A DNA stretch of 56,552 bases, taken from NCBI RefSeq assembly GCF_000731095.1, contig NZ_JMTZ01000024.1, positions 1 to 56,552 on the forward strand, in the 5' to 3' direction. The stretch is from Lysobacter antibioticus (GTDB lineage: Bacteria; Pseudomonadota; Gammaproteobacteria; Xanthomonadales; Xanthomonadaceae). How positions within the stretch are numbered: position 1 is the stretch's first letter; every line of letters starts with the position of its first letter. The notes below the pieces were generated by a model. The model was given only the letters and a program-made list of their open reading frames with translations. It did no database searches and was not told the DNA's origin. Of this stretch, positions 1 to 8,236 are shown piece after piece. Made by a program: the position numbers and the translations under genes.

Positions 1-26
1 AAAAACGGCGCACGTCCTGTGCGCCG
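1..26 (-). terminator. Intrinsic terminator downstream of plsB
   Basis: On the minus strand an 8-bp perfect stem (6-13 with 19-26, loop 14-18) is followed directly by five T residues (1-5). The position, about 165 bp beyond the plsB stop on the same strand, suits a rho-independent terminator for that transcript. Confidence 0.7.
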
Positions 27-60
27 CCCTCCGGGTCTCCAGGTGTTCTCGCGAGTCCGG

Positions 61-117
<57 letters not shown>

Positions 118-189
118 GCGTCGCGGCTCACGCCGCTCCTACAGGGGGAGCGGAATCCAAAGGGACATGCAAGAGAACCAGTGGCGGAC

Positions 190-3120
190 TCAGGCGTCCG
201 CCGAAGTCTTGGGCTCCGGCTTCGCCGCCATCTCCGGGCTGATCTTCTCGATCGTATGCCGCAACTCGCGGCCCAGAATGACCTTGGCGTCCTTCGCCCA
301 GGCATCCAGGCGCTGGTCGAAGGCGAGCTTGCCTTCGCTGTCGGGCCAGACCAGGCGGAGCTCGCGCAGTTTCTGGATGAAGCCGCGGAACAAGGTCTTG
401 TCGAAGAACTCCGGCGCGGCCGGCGCGTACAGCAGCGACAGGCGCTGAGCGGCGAGCTGGCACAGGCTTTCGAGTTCGCCGGCCGACATGGTGCCGGGGC
501 CGTTCTTCACCAGCACCGAAATGGCGATGTAGTAACGCTCGAAAGCTTGCTGCAAGGAGTGGCCGATCGCACGCAGGCGGAACACTTCGTCGGTCTGGCC
601 GGCGTTGCGGGCGAGGATGCCGCCGTCGTCTTCGCTGACGCGTTCGAGCAAGCCGGAGCGGACGAATACGTCGACCGTGCGCACCAGGCGCTCGGCGAAT
701 TCGTCCTCGCTCCACGGCAGGAACAACTCGGCCTGCAGGAAGGGGTACACGCTGCGGCCCAGGCGCAACACGCCGGCCAGGCTCATGCGGCGGTTGTGCT
801 GGAAGCAGCAGGCGATCCACGAAGCCGCGGTGAACAGGTGCAGGACGTTGTTGCGGAAATAGCTCAGCAGCACCGCCTTGTCGTCGCCGTCGACGCCGAG
901 CACGTCGCCGAGCGGATGGGCGATGCGTTCGAGCACGTTGATCTCTTCGCCGTGGGCGACGATTTCCTGCGGCGTGTGCGGGGTGACGGTGACACGGTCG
1001 GAATACGGCAGCTCGGCCAGTAAGGTCTTGGACAGGGCGATCTGCGCGAGCAGGTCGGCCTCGCCCATCGCGTGTTTCGGCGTCGACAGCAGGGCCAGGG
1101 CGAGCAGGTTGATCGGGTTGACGTCGGCGGCGCGGTTGACGTTGACCTGGATCTGTTCGGCGACCGCATCGACCGTCGCCGACAGCCAGCTCGGCTTGTC
1201 TTCCTCGTCGAGCGGGCGGCCGTCCCACTCCGGGGCGTGCTGGGCGAGCATGTCGTTGAGCCGGATCGGCTCGCCGAAGTTCACCACCACCTGGCCGTAG
1301 TTGGAGCGCAGTACCTTGGGAATGCCCCACAGCAGCTGCCAGATCGATTCTTTTTCCTTCGGCTTGCCGGACAGCTCGTCGAGGTAGCTGTTGCCCTCCA
1401 TGAGCTTCTCGTAGCCGACGTAGATCGGCTGGAACAGCACCGGCCGGGTCGGCTGGCGCAGGAAGCCGCGCACGGTCATCACGATCATGCCGCCCTTCGG
1501 CGGCAGCAGACGGCCGGTGCGCGAGCGCCCGCCTTCGATGAAGTACTCGATCGAATAACCGCCCGAGACCAGCTGGGCGACGTATTCGCTGAGGATCGCC
1601 GAGTACAGCGCGCTGCCGCGGATGCTGCGACGGATGAAGAAGGCGCCGCCCTTGCGAAGGATGGAGCCGACCACCGGCAGGTTGAGGTTGATGCCGGCGA
1701 CGATGTGCGGCGGCACAATGCCCTTGGTGTAGAGCAGATAGCTCAACAACAGGTAGTCCATGTGGCTGCGATGGCAAGGCACGTAGACGACTTCGTGGCC
1801 GGGCGCGTCCTGCTTGAGCTGGTCTAGGTGATGCACCAGCACGCCGCGGTAGATGCGGTTCCACACCGGAGTCAGGATGAAGCTCAGCGAGCGCACCACC
1901 GGATGCGAATAGTCGGCCGCGATCTCGTAGGCCATGGCGTGGGCTTTCTTCCACGCTTCGGTGCTGTTGCTGCTGTCGCGACGGGCCTGGTCGGCGATCG
2001 CGTCCTTGACCGGTTCGGAAGCGAGCACGCGGTCGATCAGCATGCGCCGGGTCGACAGGTCGGGGCCGATCACCGCCGCGCGGATGCGGCGGAAGTGGGT
2101 GCGCAGCACGCGCGAGAGTTTGCGCACGGTGCGTTCGGACGGCAGGCCTTCGTCGACGATGCCGCGCAGCGACACCGGCGGCGAGAACCGCACCGTGGTG
2201 TGGCGGCCGTTGAGGGCGATCGCGAGCAGGCGGCGGAAGCGGCCGACCAGGGTCCAGTTTTCCGAGAACAACACCGAGAACCAACCGCTGCTGCGGTCCG
2301 GCGCGCGGCCGACGAAGATCGATACCGGCACCAACTGCACATCGAGCGCGGGGTCGTTGCGATGCGCGTCGAGCAGACGCGCGAGCGAACCGGAGTGAGT
2401 CTTGGCCGAGGGCGGACCGGACGGCGCCAAGGTGCCGGCGTGGCGCCGCGACAGCGCGACATAGGCGCGCTTACGGCCGAGCGGGTCGCCCGGCAACGGC
2501 TGCAGCGGCGACGGCAGGCCGCTCTCGCGGCAGGCGCGTTCGAGGATCAACGCATTCGACAGACCGTAGTCTTCGAGCACGTAGCAGACCGGGCGGCCGT
2601 GCCACTCCTCGGCGATATGTTCGGACGGCGCCTTCGGCTCGATGGTCAGCGACACCCACGGCGCCATGATCTTGCCGAGCAGGCGCGCCCACCACGGGCG
2701 ATGCGCCGGCGGCGCGCCCGGACGCGACTCGCCCGCAGCCGCAGGCGGCGCGGCGATCGGCAGTTCGGGCTGATCGGGCTCGGGCTCGGCGGGCGCAGGC
2801 GAAGCGGCGAGCGCAGGCTCGGGCTGGATCTCGTCGGCGGCTTCGGCGACGCGCTCGCTCATGGATTCGGCTTCGACGGCAGGTTCGACGGTGGACTCGA
2901 CCTCGGGCTCGAACGCAGGTTCGGCGAGTTCGTCGGCGATCGCACTCGCGCGCTCGTCGGACGCGGCGGCCGCTTCGGCATCGACCGGCCCAGCAGGCAC
3001 GTGTTCGGCGGAAGGATCGGCGGCAGCGGCCGGGTCCGAGGCGTCGACCGGCGTGCGTGCGGAGTCGGCCGAAGCGGCGTCGGGGAAAGGCAGGGGCGTT
3101 TGTTTCGGCATCCCGATCAT
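190..3120 (-). CDS. plsB: Glycerol-3-phosphate 1-O-acyltransferase PlsB
   Basis: PlsB transfers an acyl group to the sn-1 position of glycerol-3-phosphate at the inner membrane, the first step of phospholipid synthesis. The acyltransferase signature HRSHMD (the HX4D motif, about residues 450-455) is present, as are downstream family blocks such as FIEGGRSRTGR and KGGMIVM. At 976 aa it is longer than the roughly 800-aa enterobacterial enzyme; the excess is a low-complexity Ala/Glu/Pro-rich N-terminal stretch (about residues 1-140) with no recognisable domain. Two starts are possible, 3120 (MIGM) or 3111 (MPKQ), and neither has a strong ribosome-binding site. The gene is preceded by a separate lipoprotein gene on the same strand, about 110 bp away. 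Confidence 0.95.
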   Translation of the reverse strand: MIGMPKQTPLPFPDAASADSARTPVDASDPAAAADPSAEHVPAGPVDAEAAAASDERASAIADELAEPAFEPEVESTVEPAVEAESMSERVAEAADEIQPEPALAASPAPAEPEPDQPELPIAAPPAAAGESRPGAPPAHRPWWARLLGKIMAPWVSLTIEPKAPSEHIAEEWHGRPVCYVLEDYGLSNALILERACRESGLPSPLQPLPGDPLGRKRAYVALSRRHAGTLAPSGPPSAKTHSGSLARLLDAHRNDPALDVQLVPVSIFVGRAPDRSSGWFSVLFSENWTLVGRFRRLLAIALNGRHTTVRFSPPVSLRGIVDEGLPSERTVRKLSRVLRTHFRRIRAAVIGPDLSTRRMLIDRVLASEPVKDAIADQARRDSSNSTEAWKKAHAMAYEIAADYSHPVVRSLSFILTPVWNRIYRGVLVHHLDQLKQDAPGHEVVYVPCHRSHMDYLLLSYLLYTKGIVPPHIVAGINLNLPVVGSILRKGGAFFIRRSIRGSALYSAILSEYVAQLVSGGYSIEYFIEGGRSRTGRLLPPKGGMIVMTVRGFLRQPTRPVLFQPIYVGYEKLMEGNSYLDELSGKPKEKESIWQLLWGIPKVLRSNYGQVVVNFGEPIRLNDMLAQHAPEWDGRPLDEEDKPSWLSATVDAVAEQIQVNVNRAADVNPINLLALALLSTPKHAMGEADLLAQIALSKTLLAELPYSDRVTVTPHTPQEIVAHGEEINVLERIAHPLGDVLGVDGDDKAVLLSYFRNNVLHLFTAASWIACCFQHNRRMSLAGVLRLGRSVYPFLQAELFLPWSEDEFAERLVRTVDVFVRSGLLERVSEDDGGILARNAGQTDEVFRLRAIGHSLQQAFERYYIAISVLVKNGPGTMSAGELESLCQLAAQRLSLLYAPAAPEFFDKTLFRGFIQKLRELRLVWPDSEGKLAFDQRLDAWAKDAKVILGRELRHTIEKISPEMAAKPEPKTSADA

Positions 3121-3231
3121 TATGCCTATTCGGCTTCGGCGCGCGCCTGACCTATCGGGCCGCCTGAACCGGGCCGTTCGAACCGGCCCCGCAATTACGC
3201 CGGCCGCCGCGAAACCCAGGCGGAGCCAGGC

Positions 3232-4311
3232 TCAGCGCGCCGGCGCGGGTGCGGCCGGAGCGGTCGCTGGCGCCTGTTTGCTGTTGGCGGGGGCGGTCGC
3301 CTGCGACGGCTTGCCCTTGACCGGGGCGGTCGCCTGCTGCGGCTTGCCCTTGGCCGGAGCATTCGCCTGCGACGGCTTGCCTTCGGCCGGGGCATTCGCC
3401 TGTAGCGGCTTGCCTTCGGCCGCCGCCGGCGGCTCCACCCGCGTCGGCTTCGGCGGTGCCTGCGCTTCGGTCTCGGCGTGACGCAGCACGTCGCTGAGGT
3501 ACCAGCGGCCGTCGCGGCGCTCGACCAGCACGTAGGCATCGACCGCTTCGCCGGCGAGTTCGTAACGCACCCGCACCCGCGCGGTGTCGCCGGTCTGCTC
3601 GGCCAGGCTGGTCTGCACGCTGGCGAGAGCGGCGTCGAGGTCGAGGCCGTAGCCGTTCACGACCTGCTTGAGCCGCTCGACGAAGGGCCCGAGCCGACGC
3701 AGGCTGCGGTCCATGCCGGTGCGGGCGAAGGCGTCCGGCGCCGCCAATCCGGTCGCGCGCGCGGCCGATACCAACTGCGGAATCGCCACCCGCGCCCGCA
3801 CCGAATCGCCCAGCGGCGCGCCCTGCGCCCAAGCGCTCATCGCCGCGATCAACTGGGCATGGTGGTCGCGCTCGGTGTCGCTGTAGCCGGCCTCGCTGCG
3901 CACGTACTGAATCGCGAACAGGCCCATGGTCTTGGCCGCCGAATGCAATTCTTTGTCGGCGCCGGCGAACTGGCGACGATAGGTCGCGACCAGGGTGCGC
4001 TCGGCGTCCTGCGCGGCCAGCGCGGCGATGAAGCTCGGGAACCGGTCGTCCAGCGGCAGCTCGGTCAGCGGCCAGACCGTGCGGCCTTCGCGCCAGGCCG
4101 TCTCTAGGCGGGCATGCAATTGCGGCGGCACGGCATGGCGGGCGTAGGCGGCCAGGTCGTTGCGGCGCAGATCCGCGACCAACTGGGTCACGGCCTGTGC
4201 CGGCAGGGTCGGCACCGGATCGGCGGGCGGCGCTTCGCGCTCGCAGCCGGCCGCCGCCAACAGGGCAACGGTCGACAACAGCGCGGTGCAGGCGCGTCGG
4301 ACGATGGACAT
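3232..4311 (-). CDS. Hypothetical lipoprotein with C-terminal 11-residue tandem repeats
   Basis: The 359-aa product begins with a short basic segment, a hydrophobic stretch and a lipobox ending in AAGC, so it is probably a lipoprotein. The body (about residues 30-295) is helical-looking and I do not recognise it; it resembles conserved xanthomonad proteins of unknown function. The last 60 residues consist of about five copies of an 11-residue unit of the type EGKPSQANAPA/KGKPSQATAPA, encoded by a 33-bp tandem repeat (about 3255-3420). The tail is Lys/Pro/Ala-rich and probably unstructured, and could contact the cell wall or extend the protein; this is inference. It is divergent from the pilus operon at 4637. 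Confidence 0.8.
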   Translation of the reverse strand: MSIVRRACTALLSTVALLAAAGCEREAPPADPVPTLPAQAVTQLVADLRRNDLAAYARHAVPPQLHARLETAWREGRTVWPLTELPLDDRFPSFIAALAAQDAERTLVATYRRQFAGADKELHSAAKTMGLFAIQYVRSEAGYSDTERDHHAQLIAAMSAWAQGAPLGDSVRARVAIPQLVSAARATGLAAPDAFARTGMDRSLRRLGPFVERLKQVVNGYGLDLDAALASVQTSLAEQTGDTARVRVRYELAGEAVDAYVLVERRDGRWYLSDVLRHAETEAQAPPKPTRVEPPAAAEGKPLQANAPAEGKPSQANAPAKGKPQQATAPVKGKPSQATAPANSKQAPATAPAAPAPAR

Positions 4312-4401
4312 CGGGTGCGGCTCCCCAGTCGCGGACGGGCATCTTGGCGGCGCACTCCGGCCGACACAAGCCGTTCACCCGGGCACCACCAAGAAAGCAC
4401 A

Positions 4402-4426
4402 CTAGTTGACGCATTACGTCGACTAG
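4402..4426. promoter_or_regulatory. Inverted repeat, candidate operator
   Basis: Ten-bp arms (CTAGTTGACG at 4402-4411 and CGTCGACTAG at 4417-4426, one mismatch) flank a 5-bp centre in the AT-rich intergenic region. The left arm contains TTGACG, resembling a -35 element. It lies between two divergent genes, so it could serve either; no matching regulator is evident. Confidence 0.35.
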
Positions 4427-4453
4427 CGCTCATTTTCGGCGTGACGATAAAAC

Positions 4454-4469
4454 CGTGATTTACATCACA
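4454..4469. promoter_or_regulatory. CRP/Clp-like binding site, distal
   Basis: GTGA-N6-TCAC palindrome (4455-4458 and 4465-4468), followed by A, matches the CRP-family consensus TGTGA-N6-TCACA at all but the first base. In xanthomonads the CRP homologue Clp binds such sites and is controlled by c-di-GMP. A second site lies 48 bp closer to the pilus operon. Confidence 0.6.
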
Positions 4470-4501
4470 AAAATAGATCTGAATGGGCCTTAGCACATAT
4501 T

Positions 4502-4517
4502 CGTGACTGCGATCACT
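4502..4517. promoter_or_regulatory. CRP/Clp-like binding site, proximal
   Basis: GTGA-N6-TCAC palindrome (4503-4506 and 4513-4516). If the AT-rich hexamer at 4560-4565 acts as the -10 element, the site would be centred near -61.5, a classic activator position. The promoter itself is inferred and weak by eye. Confidence 0.55.
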
Positions 4518-4636
4518 CTGTGTCCGTTTATGTCCGACTACTGTGCCCTGAATGGCATGTTTTATGCGTTCTTAACAGGCAGATCCGGCAAAAACGCCGG
4601 ACCGTCAGAGCGCGATCAGCGCAGGAGCATCGATCC

Positions 4637-5137
4637 ATGCGTCTTTCCCCGACCCGTCTGCTCGCAGCCATCCTCGTAGCCGGCATCGCGCCGGCCTACG
4701 CCGCCGATGACACCACCCAGTTCGACGTCACCATCACCATCACCAGCACCTGCGACATCCACACCGTCGCCGCCACCGACGTCAATTTCGGCACGGTCGC
4801 CTCGACCGCGACCAACGTCGACCAGCAGGGCCAGCTGACCGTGAACTGCACGCCGGGCACGGCCTATACGATCGCACTCGACAACGGCCAGAACGGCGCC
4901 GACGTCAACAGCCGCGCGATGAGCGACGGCACCAATGAAGTGCCCTATCAGCTCTATCGCGCCGCCGCGCGCGGCGCCGGCGACGTCTGGGGCAGCACCA
5001 CCGGTGGCGGCGGCAACGTCCTTGCAGGCAGCGGCACGGGTGCGGCCCAGAACCTGCCGGTCTACGGCAGGGCGCCGAGCGCCAACTTTCCCGCTGCTAC
5101 TTACAATGACGTGGTAACCGCCACGGTGACCTACTGA
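4637..5137 (+). CDS. Spore coat U (SCPU) domain pilin subunit, CsuA/B-like
   Basis: A 166-aa exported protein with a clear signal peptide ending in AYAADD. It is a single SCPU domain: it starts with an alternating beta strand (FDVTITITSTC), has two Cys that can form the family disulphide, and ends with the family's NLPVYGR and VTATVTY blocks. SCPU proteins are structural subunits of archaic (sigma/Csu) chaperone-usher pili. The start at 4637 is chosen because AGGAG lies at 4623-4627 and the signal peptide begins there; the open frame extends further upstream but without export signals. It is the first gene of a four-gene operon, with the chaperone gene 14 bp downstream. Confidence 0.9.
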   Translation: MRLSPTRLLAAILVAGIAPAYAADDTTQFDVTITITSTCDIHTVAATDVNFGTVASTATNVDQQGQLTVNCTPGTAYTIALDNGQNGADVNSRAMSDGTNEVPYQLYRAAARGAGDVWGSTTGGGGNVLAGSGTGAAQNLPVYGRAPSANFPAATYNDVVTATVTY

Positions 5138-5151
5138 CCGGACAGGGAGAG

Positions 5152-5904
5152 ATGAGCGGCCGCCGGCTCCTGCATGCCGTCCGTGCCGCTCTCGCCGTCG
5201 CGGCCGTATGGGGCGTGCTCGCGATGGCACCGGCGGTTGCGGCCGGGCTCCAGGTCACGCCCACCTCGCTGACTCTGCAGGCCAAGCAGAGCGCCGACGG
5301 CCTGTGGCTCAGCAACACCGGCAGCAAGCCGCTGCAGGCCCAGGTCCGCGTGTATCGCTGGATCCAGGAAAACGACGAGGAACGGTTCGAAGCGACGCGC
5401 GCGTTGGCGATCAGCCCGCCGATGCTGGAACTGGCGCCGGGGGCGCGGCAGTTGGTGCGGGTGATCCGGCTCGGTGCGCCGCCCACCGCCGAAGAAAGCT
5501 ACCGGCTGATCGTCGACGAACTGCCGCCGGGCGATCAGGACCGCCCGGCCGGCCTGCAATTCGTACTGCGCTATTCGGTCCCGGTGTTCCTCGCTCCGGC
5601 GGGGGACGCGGCCCTCGCACCCGAGCTGCGCGCGCAACTGAGCTTCGAAGGCGAGCAAGCGCGCTTGAGCGTGCACAACCGCGGCGGCCAGCATGCGCAG
5701 CTGGCCGATCTGGTATTCGTCGATGCGCAGGGAGGCCGTCATGCGATCGGGTCGGGCCTGTTCGGTTATGCCCTGGCCGGCCAGCGAATGCGTTGGCCGT
5801 TGGCGGCACCGACCGAGTTGCTGCGCGGTCCGGGCACGTTCAAAGCGAGGATCAATGGCGAATCGACCGAGCGGACGCTGGCGCTGGACTCGCCGGCTCG
5901 CTGA
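5152..5904 (+). CDS. Periplasmic pilus chaperone, PapD/CsuC-like
   Basis: A 250-aa product with a signal peptide ending near VAAGLQV. Two immunoglobulin-like domains are suggested by LWLSNTGSKPLQAQVRV in the first strands, by the LAPGARQLVRVIR segment (the G1-like donor strand region) and by EESYRLIVDELP, typical of fimbrial chaperones. Its role is to bind SCPU subunits as they leave the Sec translocon, complete their fold by donor-strand complementation and deliver them to the usher. A GGGAGAG ribosome-binding site directly precedes the ATG. The 3' end overlaps the likely usher start at 5855. Confidence 0.9.
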   Translation: MSGRRLLHAVRAALAVAAVWGVLAMAPAVAAGLQVTPTSLTLQAKQSADGLWLSNTGSKPLQAQVRVYRWIQENDEERFEATRALAISPPMLELAPGARQLVRVIRLGAPPTAEESYRLIVDELPPGDQDRPAGLQFVLRYSVPVFLAPAGDAALAPELRAQLSFEGEQARLSVHNRGGQHAQLADLVFVDAQGGRHAIGSGLFGYALAGQRMRWPLAAPTELLRGPGTFKARINGESTERTLALDSPAR

Positions 5905-8236
5905 AGCCATGTCCGCCGGCCTGCTCCTGGCATCGCCTGCGAGCCATGCGGCGGAGCTGCCGCCGTTGATCCTGGCCCGCGCCGGCGAGAGCAATGCCGC
6001 CAGCGCACCGCTGCAGCTCTATCTCGAAGTCAGCCTCAACCACACCGCCTACGGCACGCCGCAACCGTTCGAGTTGCGCGAGGGCCGTTTGTTCGCCAGC
6101 GTCGCCACCCTGCGCCAGATCGGCTTCGTCCTCGACGGCCGCGGCGAGGCCGAATCGCTCGCGCCCGACAGCCTGGACGGCGTCAGCGTGCGCTACGACG
6201 CTTCGCTGCAACGCGTGGCGATCGATGCGCCGCTGTCGCTGCTGTCGTTGGCGACCACGCGCCTCAACGCACCGGGCACCGACATCCCCACTGCCAGCGC
6301 CTCGCCCGGCCTGTTGTTCAACTACGATCTTTACAGCAGCCGCGACGACCACAGCGACAGCACCAGCGCCTTCGCCGAACTGCGCCTGTTCGGGGCCGGC
6401 CGCGGTGTCTTCAGCCAGACCGCGGTCACCCGCAGCCAACGCAACGAGGACGAACCGCGGCGGACCGATTCGGTGCGCCTGGACAGCAGCTGGCGCTGGT
6501 CCTCGCCGGCCTCGATGATCAGCGTCAGCGTCGGCGACGTGATCAGCGGCCAGCTCGACTGGACCCGGCCGCTGCGCCTGGGCGGCGTGCGCATCGGCCG
6601 CGACTTCGGCCTGCAGCCGTACCGCATCACCACCCCGCTGCCGACCTTCGTCGGCGAAGTCGCGGTGCCGTCGGCGGTGGACCTGTACGTCAACGGCATC
6701 CGCCAATACAGCGGCGAACTGCCGCCGGGGCCGTTCCAGCTCGCGACCATCCCCGGCATCACCGGCGCCGGCAACGCGCAGTTGGTCGTGACCGACGCCT
6801 TCGGCCGCACCCGTCAACTCGACTTTCCGTTCTATGCCGCGCAGCAACTACTCGCCAAAGGCCTGTCGGATTGGTCGCTGAGCCTGGGCCTGGCGCGCGA
6901 GGACTACGCATTGCGTTCGTTCTCCTACGGCAGCGAACCGCTGGCCAGCGCCGACCTGCGCTACGGCGTCAGCGACGCGTTCACCGTCGAGGCGCATGCC
7001 GAAGGCGGCGACAGCGTGGTCAACGGCGGGCTCGGCGCGATCTGGTTGCTCGGCGGCGCCGGCGTGTTCAGCGCTTCGCTCGCGCACGGCCAGGACCGCA
7101 GCGACTCCGGCTGGCTGTACGCCGCCGCCTACAACTGGAGCAACGGCCGCTTCAACATCGCCGCCGACACCCAACGCACGCATGGCGAGTACCGCGACGT
7201 CGCCTCGCGCTATGGCCAAGCCCCGGCGCGGGTCAGCGAACGCGCGGTGGCGAGCTGGAACGACACCCGCCTGGGCAGCCTGGGCCTGAGCTACGTGCGC
7301 CTGATCTATCGCGACGAAACCCCGGCCCGCTACGCCAGCGCGACCTGGAGCCGCAACTTCAAGAGCGGCGCCTCGCTGAGCCTGTCGTACAACCAGAACC
7401 TGGACCGCTCCGAGGACCGCAACCTCTATCTCGGCTTCTCGATGAACTTCGACCGCAGCCTGCAGCTCAGCGCTTCGCTGCAACGCAACCGCGGCCGCGA
7501 CCAGGCCGTGCTCGACCTGAGCAAGCCGCTACCCGGCGACGGCGGCTTCGGCTGGCGCCTGCAGGCGCGTGGCGGCGACGGCGAGGAAGGCGGCCTGGCC
7601 GAAGCCGGCTGGCTGACCGGGTACGGACGCTACAGCCTCGGCTACGCGCGCCAGGGCGACATCGACTACGGCTATGCCAGCGCGAGCGGCTCGCTGGTGT
7701 GGATGGGCGGCCATGTCTTCGCCGCGCGCAACGTCAGCGATGCGTTCGCGGTGGTCTCGACCGATGGCCGCGCCGACGTGCCGGTGCTGCTCGAAAACCG
7801 CCCGATCGGCCGCACCGACCGCGACGGCATGCTGCTGGTCACGCCGCTCAATGCCTGGCAACGCAACCGCATCGCCATCGACCCGATGGAACTGCCGGCC
7901 GACCTGCGCCTGGACCGGGTCGAAGTGCAGGCCACGCCGCAGGACCGCTCCGGCACGCTGGTGCGTTTCGCCATCGAACAAGTGCGCGCCGCGGTGCTGG
8001 TGCTGCACGACGCCCGCGGCGAAGCGTTGCCGGTCGGCAGCCGCGTGCACCTGGATTCGGGCGGCAACGCGGTCGTCGGCTACGACGGCGAGACCTATCT
8101 CGACAGCCTGCAAGACCTCAACACGGTGCGCGTCGATACCGCCGACGGCCCCTGCAGCGTGCGCTTCGAGTATCCCGCCGGCGGCGGCGTGCCGCGCATC
8201 GGCCCCTTGATCTGCCAGACGCAGGTATCACCATGA
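5855..8236 (+). CDS. Outer-membrane pilus usher, FimD/CsuD-like
   Basis: The product (793 aa from 5855) is a fimbrial usher that forms the outer-membrane pore and assembly platform for pilus subunits. Recognisable blocks are the N-terminal chaperone-binding domain (LYLEVSLN...FELREGRLFAS), the barrel with its plug segment (YVNGIRQYSGELPPGPF, GAGNAQLVVTDAFGRTR) and the C-terminal domains (VPVLLENRPIGRTDRDGMLLV). I chose the ATG at 5855, which overlaps the chaperone gene by 50 bp, because it adds a basic n-region (RWRWTRR) before the hydrophobic signal core; an ATG at 5909, just after the chaperone stop, is the alternative. Translation of the last gene is coupled by an ATGA overlap at 8233. Confidence 0.92.
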   Translation: MANRPSGRWRWTRRLAEAMSAGLLLASPASHAAELPPLILARAGESNAASAPLQLYLEVSLNHTAYGTPQPFELREGRLFASVATLRQIGFVLDGRGEAESLAPDSLDGVSVRYDASLQRVAIDAPLSLLSLATTRLNAPGTDIPTASASPGLLFNYDLYSSRDDHSDSTSAFAELRLFGAGRGVFSQTAVTRSQRNEDEPRRTDSVRLDSSWRWSSPASMISVSVGDVISGQLDWTRPLRLGGVRIGRDFGLQPYRITTPLPTFVGEVAVPSAVDLYVNGIRQYSGELPPGPFQLATIPGITGAGNAQLVVTDAFGRTRQLDFPFYAAQQLLAKGLSDWSLSLGLAREDYALRSFSYGSEPLASADLRYGVSDAFTVEAHAEGGDSVVNGGLGAIWLLGGAGVFSASLAHGQDRSDSGWLYAAAYNWSNGRFNIAADTQRTHGEYRDVASRYGQAPARVSERAVASWNDTRLGSLGLSYVRLIYRDETPARYASATWSRNFKSGASLSLSYNQNLDRSEDRNLYLGFSMNFDRSLQLSASLQRNRGRDQAVLDLSKPLPGDGGFGWRLQARGGDGEEGGLAEAGWLTGYGRYSLGYARQGDIDYGYASASGSLVWMGGHVFAARNVSDAFAVVSTDGRADVPVLLENRPIGRTDRDGMLLVTPLNAWQRNRIAIDPMELPADLRLDRVEVQATPQDRSGTLVRFAIEQVRAAVLVLHDARGEALPVGSRVHLDSGGNAVVGYDGETYLDSLQDLNTVRVDTADGPCSVRFEYPAGGGVPRIGPLICQTQVSP

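Noticed and set aside
1828-3150. 440-aa open frame antisense to plsB
   Set aside because: Arg/Gly-rich shadow of the plsB N-terminal region; no ribosome-binding site or family match.
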